From: Rosenbergiella gaditana
GTDB lineage: Bacteria > Pseudomonadota > Gammaproteobacteria > Enterobacterales > Enterobacteriaceae
Direction of reading: 5' to 3'
Assembly (NCBI RefSeq): GCF_018494065.1
Contig: NZ_JABBFR010000002.1
Coordinates: forward strand, 1 to 64,000
DNA: 64,000 nt
A program made the translations under genes and the position numbers. Shown piece after piece: positions 7,991-17,116 of the stretch (positions are counted from its first letter, which is position 1; each line of letters starts with the position of its first letter). The notes under the pieces were generated by a model. The model was not told the DNA's origin, did no database searches, and saw only the letters and a program-made list of their open reading frames with translations.

Positions 7991-9291
7991 TAAATCGTAA
8001 ACTTAGTTGTTTTTTATTCTGTTCACTGTTAGTGGGATGCGATAACAGTGAATCGACGACTGTTGCCGAACAGATTGGCCCTCATCCTAAGCTCGACCGA
8101 CCTAGTGCCTTTCTGTTACCCCCGATCAGTGTGCCGTCAAAAACTGATTGGGCGCAAGGCCAAACGCCCCATCCAGCATCCGGCTTAAAGATAGAGAGTA
8201 TTGCCCAAGGCTTAGCCCATCCACGAATGGTGTACCAGCTGCCCAATAACGATATTTTGGTCGCTGAATCTAATGCACCAGGCAGCGAAGCAATCACTAC
8301 CCCCAAACAGTTGATCTCAGGATTAGTGAAAAAAGATTCAGGGAAAGGTGGTAAAGGGGGGAATCGACTGACTCTGCTGCGTCAAGATGCTCAAGGCCAT
8401 TGGCAAAAATACCCTTTTATCCAGAACCTTAACTCGCCCTTTGGTATCGTACTTATTGGTCAATCGCTTTATATTGCGGATGCGGACGCTCTCTTGGTAT
8501 TCCCCTACCAGCGCGGGGATCTACAATTATCTTCCAATAGCGGAAAGCGCCTAGCTGACCTCCCTTCTACCATTAACCACCACTGGACCAAGTCGTTAAC
8601 CGCCTCGCCGGATGGCAAGCACCTCTACGTCGGGGTAGGTTCCAACAGCAATATTACCGAAAATGGGTTAGAAGCCGAATATCGACGAGCCGCCATCCTT
8701 GAAATTGATCCACAGAGTAGTGCTAGCCGGATCTATGCCAGTGGCCTGCGTAATCCAACTGGTGTAGCCTTTGATCCCGACACGAAGAAATTATGGACAA
8801 TCGTCAATGAACGCGATGAGATCGGTGCAAACTTAGTCCCTGATTATCTTACTCAAGTGAAAGAAGGTGCCTTTTATGGCTGGCCTTATAGCTACTATGG
8901 TCAGCATGTTGACCCTAGAGTTCAGCCCCCTGCACCCGATAAAGTCGCGAGCGCAGTGGTACCGGATTATGCATTAAGTTCACATGTTGCCCCGCTAGGA
9001 ATTCAGTTTGCACAAGGGAGTCGACTGCCCGGCTTTTCTCCCCATGGTGTGTTTATTAGCGAGCATGGCAGCTGGAACCGTAAACCGCTGAATGGCTATC
9101 GTGTCAGTTATGTGGAATTTTCACAGGGTAGACCGGTAAGTCAACCAAAAACCGTGGTGGACGGTTTTGTCTCTGAGGATCAGAAAACGATTTATGGGGC
9201 ACCGGTTGGTTTAACCCTTGATAATCAAGGCGCATTAATCATTGCCGATGATGTCGGAAATCAAGTGTGGCGAGTGAGTGCCGCACCATGA
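7987..9291 (+). CDS. PQQ-dependent sugar dehydrogenase-like lipoprotein
   Basis: 434-aa six-bladed beta-propeller protein of the soluble aldose sugar/sorbosone dehydrogenase family (COG2133). The N-terminus has a lipobox, LLVGC with Cys18, so the mature protein is a periplasm-facing lipoprotein. Typical blade motifs are visible: GLRNPTGVAFD, WTIVNERDEIG and ISEHGSWNR. It is coupled to the DUF2231 gene. The cofactor and substrate are predicted from the family only. A terminator follows. Confidence 0.8.
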   Translation: MINRKLSCFLFCSLLVGCDNSESTTVAEQIGPHPKLDRPSAFLLPPISVPSKTDWAQGQTPHPASGLKIESIAQGLAHPRMVYQLPNNDILVAESNAPGSEAITTPKQLISGLVKKDSGKGGKGGNRLTLLRQDAQGHWQKYPFIQNLNSPFGIVLIGQSLYIADADALLVFPYQRGDLQLSSNSGKRLADLPSTINHHWTKSLTASPDGKHLYVGVGSNSNITENGLEAEYRRAAILEIDPQSSASRIYASGLRNPTGVAFDPDTKKLWTIVNERDEIGANLVPDYLTQVKEGAFYGWPYSYYGQHVDPRVQPPAPDKVASAVVPDYALSSHVAPLGIQFAQGSRLPGFSPHGVFISEHGSWNRKPLNGYRVSYVEFSQGRPVSQPKTVVDGFVSEDQKTIYGAPVGLTLDNQGALIIADDVGNQVWRVSAAP

Positions 9292-9310
9292 TTTAAACTT
9301 GCAATTACTG

Positions 9311-9339
9311 GGTGAGCATCGCATCATGCTCACCTTTTT
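9311..9339 (+). terminator. Rho-independent terminator after the sugar dehydrogenase
   Basis: A 9-bp stem, GGTGAGCAT/ATGCTCACC, with a 6-base loop is followed by five T residues. It separates the dehydrogenase from glutaminase. Confidence 0.85.
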
Positions 9340-9359
9340 ACTAGTGCTAGGAGCGAGCA

Positions 9360-10283
9360 GTGCCGCGTTTAGATAATGCTTTTCTTGAATCAATCCTTGA
9401 CGAGGTACGTCCATTATTGGCGCGAGGTCAAGTCGCATCTTATATCCCTGCGCTCGCCCAAGTTCCTGCAGACCAATTAGGGGTCGCAGTCTGTACCCAT
9501 GATGGACAACTTTTGACCGCAGGTGATGCATCCCAGCGTTTCTCCATCCAATCCATTTCCAAAGTTCTCTCTTTAACGGTGGCGATGACCCGTTATTCTG
9601 AGCAAGACCTCTGGCAACGAGTGGGTAAAGATCCTTCAGGTCAACCGTTCAATTCTTTAGTTCAGCTAGAAATGGAACAAGGAATCCCGCGTAACCCCTT
9701 TATTAATGCAGGTGCGTTGGTGGTCTGTGATATGTTGCAAAGCCGCTTATCGGCCCCGCGTCAGCAGATGTTAACCCTCGTTCGTCGATTGAGTGGCGTC
9801 GAGGATATCCATTACGATCGGCAAGTGGCCAGCTCTGAACTTGCCCATTCTGCCCGTAACGCCGCCATCGCTTGGCTGATGAAATCATTCGATAATTTCA
9901 ATAACGATGTGAACACGGTACTGGAAAATTATTTTCACTATTGTGCATTGTCGATGAGCTGTGAGGAATTGGCCCGCTGTTTCCGTTACTTGATTTCACC
10001 CGAATTATGTAAGGTTTTGTTTAGACAGGAACTTAATCATCGACAAGTGAGTCATATCAATGCCCTAATGATGACAAGCGGTATGTATAATGCTGCGGGT
10101 GAATTTGCCTGGCGAGTGGGATTACCTGCAAAATCAGGAGTCGGTGGCGGAATTGTTGCCATCGTGCCAGGAAAAATGAGTATTGCCGTGTGGTCGCCAG
10201 CACTAGACCAGTTTGGTAATTCATTAGCCGGTACGGCGGTGTTAGAACATATCTCTGACCGATTGGCTTTTTCTGTTTTTTAA
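9360..10283 (+). CDS. glsA: Glutaminase
   Basis: 307-aa serine-dependent beta-lactamase-fold glutaminase (L-glutamine to L-glutamate and ammonia). The catalytic SxxK motif is Ser65-Ile-Ser-Lys68 in [23 protein letters not shown] and the C-terminal [20 protein letters not shown] are family hallmarks. The start is a GTG at 9360 behind AGGAG at 9349-9353. Length matches the family. It is bracketed by terminators, so it is probably a single-gene unit. Ammonia release may contribute to acid resistance, as known for the E. coli enzyme. Confidence 0.93.
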   Translation: MPRLDNAFLESILDEVRPLLARGQVASYIPALAQVPADQLGVAVCTHDGQLLTAGDASQRFSIQSISKVLSLTVAMTRYSEQDLWQRVGKDPSGQPFNSLVQLEMEQGIPRNPFINAGALVVCDMLQSRLSAPRQQMLTLVRRLSGVEDIHYDRQVASSELAHSARNAAIAWLMKSFDNFNNDVNTVLENYFHYCALSMSCEELARCFRYLISPELCKVLFRQELNHRQVSHINALMMTSGMYNAAGEFAWRVGLPAKSGVGGGIVAIVPGKMSIAVWSPALDQFGNSLAGTAVLEHISDRLAFSVF

Positions 10284-10308
10284 CACAGACTTTTGTGGTT
10301 AAGCATGT

Positions 10309-10335
10309 GAAACCTTCACAAAAGGTTTCGTTTTT
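10309..10335 (+). terminator. Rho-independent terminator after glutaminase
   Basis: GAAACCTT and AAGGTTTC form an 8-bp stem, followed by a G and five T residues. Confidence 0.75.
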
Positions 10336-10365
10336 CCTTAATACCTGCACCTATGTGGAATAAGT

Positions 10366-11001
10366 ATGAAAACAATTATTGATGGCTTCTTGAATTTCCA
10401 GAAAGACATTTACCCTGAAAGAGAAGAACTTTTTCGTAGTCTTGCTTCAAGTCAGAAACCGAAAGCGCTTTTCATCTCCTGTTCTGATAGCCGCTTGGTC
10501 CCTGAATTAGTCACGCAACAGGAACCTGGGCAGTTATTTGTTATCCGTAACGCCGGTAATATTGTCCCTTCTTTTGGTCCAGAACCTGGTGGAGTATCAG
10601 CCACCATTGAATACGCTGTCATGGCGCTAGGGGTGACGGATATCATTATTTGTGGCCACTCTAATTGTGGAGCGATGTCTGCTATTGCTAGCTGCGCCTG
10701 TTTAGATTCGATGCCTGCCGTCGGCCATTGGTTACGTTACGCCGATGCGGCGAAAGCGGTCGTAGAAAAACAAGAGTATGCGTCTCCTGAAGACAAACTG
10801 AACGCAATGGTGCGTGAAAACGTTATTGCTCAGCTGAACAATATCAAAACCCACCCCTCTGTCGCGGTTGCACTGCGTAATAAAAGAATCAACCTTCACG
10901 GTTGGGTCTATGATATCGAAAGTGGCCAAATTCATGCGTTGGACCAACAAGGTGAACACTTCGTGAGCCTTGCGGACAATCCAGAGACCTTCTTCGAATA
11001 A
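10366..11001 (+). CDS. cynT: Beta-class carbonic anhydrase (CynT-like)
   Basis: 211-aa cytoplasmic zinc enzyme interconverting CO2 and bicarbonate. Zinc ligands Cys39, His98 and Cys101 and the Asp41-Arg43 dyad ([13 protein letters not shown]) are intact. The sequence follows E. coli CynT closely, including [10 protein letters not shown] near the C-terminus. No cyanase gene (cynS) lies next to it, so it probably serves general CO2 supply rather than cyanate breakdown (inference). It is monocistronic between terminators. Confidence 0.88.
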   Translation: MKTIIDGFLNFQKDIYPEREELFRSLASSQKPKALFISCSDSRLVPELVTQQEPGQLFVIRNAGNIVPSFGPEPGGVSATIEYAVMALGVTDIIICGHSNCGAMSAIASCACLDSMPAVGHWLRYADAAKAVVEKQEYASPEDKLNAMVRENVIAQLNNIKTHPSVAVALRNKRINLHGWVYDIESGQIHALDQQGEHFVSLADNPETFFE

Positions 11002-11006
11002 TTTTA

Positions 11007-11038
11007 CGCCCCAAGTCTAATGATGACGACTTGGGGCG
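11007..11038. terminator. Hairpin between convergent carbonic anhydrase and esterase genes
   Basis: Perfect 11-bp arms, CGCCCCAAGTC and GACTTGGGGCG, flank a 10-base loop between two converging stop codons. T-tracts are weak on both sides, so termination may be bidirectional but imperfect. Confidence 0.65.
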
Positions 11039-11045
11039 ATAATAT

Positions 11046-11669
11046 TTACTCTTCGTCTTCTTCGTCTTCCCAACCGAATCGTTCGATCAAGAATTGTGTG
11101 GCAGCCTCAACACCGGCGGCAGAGATGGTGTGCACCAATTCAGGTTCAATCATGACTTGGCATGGAATACCCAATTGGTTCAGCGTGGCTTGAGCCGTGA
11201 GTGTCTCTTGCGCGGGAACCACTTCATCTGCCTCGCCATGGATTAATAAAACTTCTGCCGCAGTGGTAGCAGCCTTGGTCGGTGCTTCAATCAAGCGACC
11301 GGAGAAGCCGACGACACCGATAACGTTAAAGTGGCGGCGAAGTAAGAGATCGAGTGCTATCATGGTCCCTTGTGAGAAACCCACTAATACAATCTGATCG
11401 TGGGCCGCATCAATGTCATGCTGTTGGAGAAGCGTGCTGAGGACAGCGTCAATGGCTTCGCGAGCATAGGTTAAACGCTGTTTAATATTTTGCGGTGTGA
11501 TATCTGCAAAACTAAACCATTGATAGCCCATTCCCGCTTCACAAGGTTCAGGTGCGTTCGGTGATGCGTAGCGTAAACCAGGCAATGCGCCTGCCCAGAA
11601 CTCCCCCAACCCTTTTAAATCGTTACCATCACTTCCATAACCATGTAACAAAATAACTAACTTTTTCAT
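11046..11669 (-). CDS. Carboxylesterase/phospholipase family alpha/beta hydrolase
   Basis: 207-aa serine hydrolase. Ser99 (GFSQG), Asp148 (HGEADEVVP) and His180 (LVHTIS) form the triad, and the oxyanion region is LLHGYGSDG. It resembles the YpfH/carboxylesterase group. The C-terminal tail is acidic. It begins 14 bp after the YojI-like exporter ends and is on the same strand as the siderophore receptor. A role in cleaving or processing a siderophore-type substrate is possible but not shown by the sequence. Confidence 0.8.
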   Translation of the reverse strand: MKKLVILLHGYGSDGNDLKGLGEFWAGALPGLRYASPNAPEPCEAGMGYQWFSFADITPQNIKQRLTYAREAIDAVLSTLLQQHDIDAAHDQIVLVGFSQGTMIALDLLLRRHFNVIGVVGFSGRLIEAPTKAATTAAEVLLIHGEADEVVPAQETLTAQATLNQLGIPCQVMIEPELVHTISAAGVEAATQFLIERFGWEDEEDEE

Positions 11670-11682
11670 TAAAATACCTTAA

Positions 11683-13326
11683 TTAAGATTGCGAGATCAC
11701 TGCGCGGGCAGCTTGGCGACTCTCTTCAGCACTCAGTAAACGCAGGTGCCCTTGTTGCATTTCATATACCCGATCCGCGACATCAAAATAGTCGTCATCG
11801 TGACTAATAATTAGTAGGGTTTTCCCGAGTTGTTTTAGCCAAGGGAGTAATTCACGATAAAAATAGCGCCTAAACTGCGGATCTTGCTCAGCGGCCCACT
11901 CATCAAGAAATAGGATATCGCGTTTCTCGGCCATGGCAAGGAGCAGCGCGACGCGTTTGCTTTGGCCTGCCGACAGTGACAACGTGCTAAGCTGATGATG
12001 ATTAATCGTGATCGTATTGTCGAGTTGTAAGCGTGCCAACCATTCTGTGGCTAATTCATGGTCCGCTTCGCTTGGCTCAAGGAATACGGTGTCGAATAGA
12101 TAGGGTTTAGTGAACACCACCGAAAAGAGCGACATTAAGCCTTTAGAGGAAACCGATTGGTCGTCGCAATAGGCGCGGCCTTGCGCCATGGGATAAAGGC
12201 CTGTGAGCAATAGACTTAACGTCGATTTCCCTGAGCCATTGGCACCGATGATAAATATCGTCTCGCCGCGAGTGACTGTCATTGATAAAGGGCCGACTTG
12301 AAAACCCTTTTCCGGATACTGCCAGGTGATTGCCTCCCAGCGCAGTTGTTGCCAGTTATCGTTAACGTTAGCTGTCTCAGTATCGTCGTCTTGTAGCGGT
12401 GTATTCGGTAGTAGCTCGTTGATTTTTTTAAAGGCGAGCTCACCCGACAATAAGGTTGGATAGGCACCAATCGCCTGCAATAACGGTGTGCGTAAAAAGA
12501 GAATGGTCAACGAGAAGGAGGTCGCTACCGTCATCGATATCCAACCCTGAGTTTCGGCGAGTAAAAAGATCACGCCAATTAAGCCGAGCATCATGATGTT
12601 AGACCAGTTAATGGCGGAAAGATGGTAACTATCTGCCTTGACGATATTTTGCTTATAGCCTAACGCAGCGGTTTGGTAATGGGTTTCATAGAAATGTCTA
12701 GCCCGCGCAGGGTTTAATGCCAGCTCCTTTCGACCTTGGATCACCACTTGAAACGAGGATTGAAGATCGCTTTCATAGTCTCTGACTTGAGCAATATGCT
12801 GGTAAACCTTGCTCACCATCTTATAGCCAAGGGTAAAGGTGGCTATCAACCAAGCAATGGTAATCAGCAACACGGGTACAGAAAGGTAGCCAAGATATCC
12901 TATCGCCACAAGGGAAAGTAATATGCCTTGGATGAGTTCCGGGAGCCTGACAAAGGCTAGCGTAATATTACGAATATCAGGTCCTAATAACGCCAGCAAT
13001 TCCCCTTCGCCTTTGGCCTCAAGGGTTGCAATGGGTGTATTCATCATTTGCCAAACCATCGCCGAGCGTTTACGCCAAATAAATTGATGGCCAAGTGTGG
13101 TGAGGCTCCATTGCGCCCCTAAGGTCGTCGCGAGTAATAGGATTAGTAAGCCCAGCATTTTACTGATGCCAAGTGCGAGAGAGTGTTCGCCGAGTAGCCC
13201 ATGGTTTATCCAAGAAATTATCGCGATCCCTAATCCAGCACTGAGCAAATTAAGTAGGATAATGGCGATAAAGGCCAGCGTATGTTGGCGAAGAATAGTT
13301 TTAAGCAGTTGCATAATTAATTTCAA
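11683..13326 (-). CDS. yojI: YojI-like ABC exporter (fused membrane and ATPase domains)
   Basis: 547-aa half-transporter with six N-terminal membrane segments and a C-terminal ATPase (GANGSGKST Walker A, LSAGQSKRV signature, ILFLDEW Walker B). It aligns along its length with E. coli YojI, for example VRLPELIQG and HLSAINWSNIMMLG. E. coli YojI exports microcin J25 together with TolC; this class also includes siderophore/cyclic peptide exporters such as PvdE and SyrD. A start at 13314 (MQLLKTIL) would match E. coli YojI better; neither start has a clear RBS. Its place between a siderophore receptor and an esterase suggests export or recycling of a siderophore-related molecule (inference). Confidence 0.85.
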   Translation of the reverse strand: MKLIMQLLKTILRQHTLAFIAIILLNLLSAGLGIAIISWINHGLLGEHSLALGISKMLGLLILLLATTLGAQWSLTTLGHQFIWRKRSAMVWQMMNTPIATLEAKGEGELLALLGPDIRNITLAFVRLPELIQGILLSLVAIGYLGYLSVPVLLITIAWLIATFTLGYKMVSKVYQHIAQVRDYESDLQSSFQVVIQGRKELALNPARARHFYETHYQTAALGYKQNIVKADSYHLSAINWSNIMMLGLIGVIFLLAETQGWISMTVATSFSLTILFLRTPLLQAIGAYPTLLSGELAFKKINELLPNTPLQDDDTETANVNDNWQQLRWEAITWQYPEKGFQVGPLSMTVTRGETIFIIGANGSGKSTLSLLLTGLYPMAQGRAYCDDQSVSSKGLMSLFSVVFTKPYLFDTVFLEPSEADHELATEWLARLQLDNTITINHHQLSTLSLSAGQSKRVALLLAMAEKRDILFLDEWAAEQDPQFRRYFYRELLPWLKQLGKTLLIISHDDDYFDVADRVYEMQQGHLRLLSAEESRQAARAVISQS

Positions 13327-13358
13327 TCAGCTCTCGGGAGGCACCTCCCGAGAGCTGA
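13327..13358 (-). terminator. Strong hairpin between the receptor and the YojI-like gene
   Basis: Two perfect 15-bp arms with a 2-base centre (TCAGCTCTCGGGAGG and its complement) lie between the receptor stop and the exporter start. The following T-rich stretch is weak (TTGAAATTAATT), so it may reduce rather than abolish read-through into the exporter. Confidence 0.7.
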
Positions 13359-13362
13359 TACC

Positions 13363-15585
13363 TTAAAAATCGAGACTCATAGACAGTTTATAGTTACGGG
13401 GATCACCTTGTGTCAGGTAGCCATTGTTGGTGCCGACCGTCTCCCAGTATTTCTCATTAGTGACGTTTTCCACGCCAGCACGCCAAGTTATTGCGCTGAC
13501 CATTGCAGAGTGGATCGGCATTTGATACTGCACACCCACATCAAGACGTGTCCAACTTGGGAGTCGCAGTGTATTCAAACTGTTTACGTATTGACGGCTG
13601 GTATGCAGTAAATTCGCTTGTGCCATTAACCCTTCAACCTGCGGTATATCCCACTCGGTTCCCAATGTCCATTGGTTACGAGGTACACCGACCGCATCTT
13701 TACCTTCGTAACTGGCCCAACGGTTATTTTCATAACCATTGGCGTTAGACATTTTAGGACGTAACCAGGTGGATCCGGCATTAATACGCCAACCCAAGAC
13801 TGGCTCACCAAACACATTCACCTCGACGCCTTGGTTGCATTGTTCACCGGCAAGACGGTAAACATTGTCACTGCCGGTTAAGCCGACCTGACGGCGCATG
13901 TCAAATAAGGCAATATTCCCCCCGTAACGGCCCTTCTCAACTTTGATACCGACCTCGTTTTGGCGAGTACGGCCTAATCCCACAATATAGCCGGAGTTGA
14001 GTGTCGTGGTTGGTGCAGTCCCTGACGCTTGTAATCCTTCGATATGGTTAGCATACAGCGATAACCAATCAGTGGCTTTAAAGACAACCCCGTAAACCGG
14101 TGACCATCGATGGGCTTTAAGCGCCGCATTGTTATCTTCGACACCTTCATAACTATAATTTTTCACGTCGATATGTTGGTATCGTGCACCCGCCGTCACC
14201 TGCACACGATCCTGCCAAAAGCCTAACGTATCGGAAAACGCGACACCATTATTGATATTCTTATTACGAATATGCGGGTTAGCCAAATTCCCCCCCGTGA
14301 AAGCTGTCGATGGAGAAGCCTGGGGAGTTGGATGATAGATGCTGCCAAAATCCTGTGCTGTAGACATTGTATAGGCACTGGCGCTGCGATTATAAATGCC
14401 GGAGTAGTTCATATTCAGTTGATGACTCACGGGACCCGTATCAACCTTACCGCGTAGACCTGCCATACCGCTGGTCGTGTCTGATTTAAAGTGAGTAGTC
14501 AGACGGGTAACCGTTGAACGACCACTCATGTCGCTGACTAGCGGTGCGCCACTTGCAGACCACTCGTTATTATGGCTACTACCAATCGCACTATAGAGCA
14601 CCCACTGATCATTAAGAAGATAATCATTTTTTATCATCACATAACGACTTTCTAGGTCGGCATAGTTCCAAGCAGAACTGTAATTGGTACGATTACTGGG
14701 GACGCTTGGAACACTGGGCAGAGTAATAACGTTATTCAGCGTATCGAGGCTGATACCGACGCGGCCATGATGAATAGTTGACTTCACATATCCCATGTCT
14801 AGTGAGCTTTCAAGCTTATCGCCATGGTAGTCCAATCCTAAGAAAGCCCCGGTGGTACGGTCGCGTTCTTTGTGAATTTCGGTTTCACCTTCACGATGCA
14901 CCACGTTGGCTCTCACTCCAAATTGGTCGTTATCGCCAAAACGCCGTCCGATATCGGTGCTTACTCCTGTTTGGCCTCGGCCTGTGTAGTCGACGCTAAC
15001 GCGTTGTGTCGGCACTGAGTCAGCGCGTTTAGGCTCGATATTAACATTACCGCCGACTCCACTGCCTGCGGCGGGAACACCATTTAAGAAGGCGCTGGAA
15101 CCTTTGATCACTTCTACGCGTTCGACTGCTTCAAGAGGTAAAATTTGACGAGGTAAAATACCATAGAGTCCACCCAGTGCAATGTCGTCGGCCGCTAGGT
15201 CGAATCCACGGATACGGAAGCCTTGTGAAAAGTTGCCGTAGCCTTTGACATTCTGCACTGAGGCATCATTTTTCATTACATCCGCGAGATTTCTCGCTTG
15301 CTGATGTTCAATTAATTTTGAGGTGTAGCCGATAACGTTGAACGGAACATCCAGCGCTTTTTGCTCACCTAACGCCCCCAGTCGCCCACCGTTAGCAATA
15401 TTACCCTCGAGAAAAGCCGGAATAAGGTGCTGGCCGTTAGCATTATCTGTGGTCGCGGGTTTTGCCGTTACGACTAAGGTCTCAGGAGATGTCGCCGCAC
15501 TCGCTATATTGGCGAATGGGAAGAGACTCAACGAAATGGCATGAGCTAACAATTTTTTACGGTGTGATTGTCCCATGGAAGGCAT
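13363..15585 (-). CDS. TonB-dependent hydroxamate-siderophore receptor (FcuA/FhuA type)
   Basis: Outer-membrane receptor of about 740 aa from the proposed ATG at 15585. A signal peptide (HRKKLLAHAISLSL to ASA) is followed by a TonB box region (PETLVVTA), plug domain (FRIRGFDL, VERVEVIKGSSAFLNG) and a 22-strand barrel ending in aromatic Phe (LSMSLDF). It is most like the ferrichrome receptor FcuA. Upstream in-frame ATGs run into a large inverted repeat and are unlikely starts. It is divergent from fhuF-fhuCDB, which would carry the siderophore across the inner membrane. Fur control is expected, but only a weak 11/19 Fur-like match is visible near 15600-15625. Confidence 0.87.
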   Translation of the reverse strand: MPSMGQSHRKKLLAHAISLSLFPFANIASAATSPETLVVTAKPATTDNANGQHLIPAFLEGNIANGGRLGALGEQKALDVPFNVIGYTSKLIEHQQARNLADVMKNDASVQNVKGYGNFSQGFRIRGFDLAADDIALGGLYGILPRQILPLEAVERVEVIKGSSAFLNGVPAAGSGVGGNVNIEPKRADSVPTQRVSVDYTGRGQTGVSTDIGRRFGDNDQFGVRANVVHREGETEIHKERDRTTGAFLGLDYHGDKLESSLDMGYVKSTIHHGRVGISLDTLNNVITLPSVPSVPSNRTNYSSAWNYADLESRYVMIKNDYLLNDQWVLYSAIGSSHNNEWSASGAPLVSDMSGRSTVTRLTTHFKSDTTSGMAGLRGKVDTGPVSHQLNMNYSGIYNRSASAYTMSTAQDFGSIYHPTPQASPSTAFTGGNLANPHIRNKNINNGVAFSDTLGFWQDRVQVTAGARYQHIDVKNYSYEGVEDNNAALKAHRWSPVYGVVFKATDWLSLYANHIEGLQASGTAPTTTLNSGYIVGLGRTRQNEVGIKVEKGRYGGNIALFDMRRQVGLTGSDNVYRLAGEQCNQGVEVNVFGEPVLGWRINAGSTWLRPKMSNANGYENNRWASYEGKDAVGVPRNQWTLGTEWDIPQVEGLMAQANLLHTSRQYVNSLNTLRLPSWTRLDVGVQYQMPIHSAMVSAITWRAGVENVTNEKYWETVGTNNGYLTQGDPRNYKLSMSLDF

Positions 15586-15639
15586 AAAGAGTACAATAAT
15601 CATAAGGTTATAATTATTTTTTATAATAGGGGTTAACGA

Positions 15640-15694
15640 AATTCGGACAATACTAATGCAAATATCTCTCATTTGCATTAGTATTGTCCGAATT
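15640..15694. repeat. 24-bp perfect inverted repeat between receptor and fhuF
   Basis: Arms at 15640-15663 and 15671-15694 are perfect reverse complements (starting AATTCGGACAATACTAATGC) with a 7-base centre, ATCTCTC. The repeat occupies the core of the divergent promoter region. It is far longer than a Fur box and could be an operator, a strong leader hairpin on either transcript, or a mobile-element scar. Confidence 0.9.
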
Positions 15695-15714
15695 CCTGTT
15701 GTGCGAGAGAAAAA

Positions 15715-16356
15715 ATGTCTAAAGCAGTTTCTACAGCGATGGCATTACCTTCTGTCTTTCCCTTAGCCATCCTGCGCTCTTCCGAAAGTTTTCAATCCTT
15801 ATTCCCTGCAGAATGGACCTCATACCGTTTGACACAGCAATTAGCTTGGCTAACAAAATGGTCTCAATGGTTTTTTGCTGGCACGTTACTGCCGTGGGGA
15901 GAACGACTTCTTATAAAACAACTAGCCTATCCTTTATGGCAATGGTTTGGGCGTTTATCTGTTAATGACCGAGGATTTCCCGAGCCTATATCGGTCACAC
16001 ACTTCTCCCTCGCGGCGCAAAACAAGGTAGCCCTGCAGCAAGCTATCTCACAGTTAATGGATCGATTTATTTCTCTGGTATGCTCGACCTTATCGGACGT
16101 AGCTGGTCACCCATTACAAACCTTTGTTAATGCAACGCACTTGAGTAAAGGTGAACAAAATTGCCTTCATCACCCTATCACTGCTCTTGACCAAGCGGAG
16201 AAGCCCGCGATAATGCAACGACGGCATTGCTGTGTGCGCATTCATTTAGATAACGAGTTAGGTATCTCTTGCCCACTTGACCGTTGCCCATCCTCTAAAA
16301 ACTACGGGAAAGATTGTGAACAATGTAAGACATTTCGCGTCCGCGCCGCTATTTGA
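15715..16356 (+). CDS. FhuF-like siderophore-iron reductase
   Basis: 213-aa protein with a cysteine-rich C-terminus (HCC near residue 175, then CPLDRC, and DCEQCK near the end), as expected for an FhuF-type [2Fe-2S] ferric reductase. FhuF releases iron from hydroxamate siderophores by reduction at the cytoplasmic side. The cysteine spacing is not identical to the E. coli C-C-x10-C-x2-C pattern, and at least six cysteines are available, so the exact ligands are uncertain. It is the first gene of the rightward fhu operon, and its end overlaps the start of fhuC. Confidence 0.72.
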   Translation: MSKAVSTAMALPSVFPLAILRSSESFQSLFPAEWTSYRLTQQLAWLTKWSQWFFAGTLLPWGERLLIKQLAYPLWQWFGRLSVNDRGFPEPISVTHFSLAAQNKVALQQAISQLMDRFISLVCSTLSDVAGHPLQTFVNATHLSKGEQNCLHHPITALDQAEKPAIMQRRHCCVRIHLDNELGISCPLDRCPSSKNYGKDCEQCKTFRVRAAI

Positions 16357-17116
16357 ACTTCGTAATGTTGCGGTACAGATCGCGGGCCGACATATTTTGC
16401 AGCCTGTTACCCACACATTTACGCCTGGCCGTGTAACCGGACTCATTGGCCACAATGGGTCCGGTAAGTCGACGCTCCTTAAGTTGTTAAGCCGTCAAAA
16501 CCCGTATCATACCGGGCAAATCCTCTGGCAGCAGCGACCGGTTTCACAATGGCCGTCACGCGAATTCGCTCGTCATGTGGCGTATTTACCGCAACAATTA
16601 CCGCCTGCGGAAGGTATGACGGTGAAAGAATTAGTGACTTTAGGGCGCTTCGCTTGGCACGGTGCGTTAAAGCGAGTGAGTCCTGAAGATCTGGCATCGG
16701 TTGATGAAGCGATTCGCAGTGTCGATCTTGAATGGGCTCGCGATCACCTTGTGGAACAACTTTCCGGAGGGGAGCGCCAGCGGGCATGGCTTGCCATGTG
16801 TGTGGTACAAGCGTGTCACTGTCTGTTGTTGGATGAACCGACGTCGGCTTTGGACATTGCACACCAAAAAGAAGTCTTACAGGTTATCCATGACCTCTCT
16901 CGTACCCGTAATCTTACGGTGATAATGGTGTTGCACGATATCAATATGGCTGCCCGATTTTGTGATGAGTTTGTCGCCTTGCGTCAGGGCAAGACCGTGT
17001 TTAAAGGCGATGCGCAGGCATTGATGACCGCTGAACAGCTTTCCGCCATTTATCATGTCCCAATGGGTGTGACACATCCCGATCGCGATCTACCACCAAT
17101 TAGCTATGTCAAATAA
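16316..17116 (+). CDS. fhuC: Ferric-hydroxamate ABC transporter ATPase FhuC
   Basis: About 266 aa from a GTG at 16316, the length of E. coli FhuC; an in-frame TTG at 16277 is an alternative. Walker A GHNGSGKST, the FhuC-type stretch AYLPQQLPPAEGMTV, signature LSGGERQRAW and Walker B LLLDEPTSALD are all conserved. It overlaps fhuF at its 5' end and fhuD at its 3' end. It powers import of Fe-hydroxamates through FhuB with FhuD as binding protein. Confidence 0.92.
   Translation: MNNVRHFASAPLFELRNVAVQIAGRHILQPVTHTFTPGRVTGLIGHNGSGKSTLLKLLSRQNPYHTGQILWQQRPVSQWPSREFARHVAYLPQQLPPAEGMTVKELVTLGRFAWHGALKRVSPEDLASVDEAIRSVDLEWARDHLVEQLSGGERQRAWLAMCVVQACHCLLLDEPTSALDIAHQKEVLQVIHDLSRTRNLTVIMVLHDINMAARFCDEFVALRQGKTVFKGDAQALMTAEQLSAIYHVPMGVTHPDRDLPPISYVK

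Noticed and set aside
15586-15678. N-terminal extension of the TonB receptor
   Set aside because: It runs through the inverted repeat and precedes the true signal peptide; no RBS is visible.
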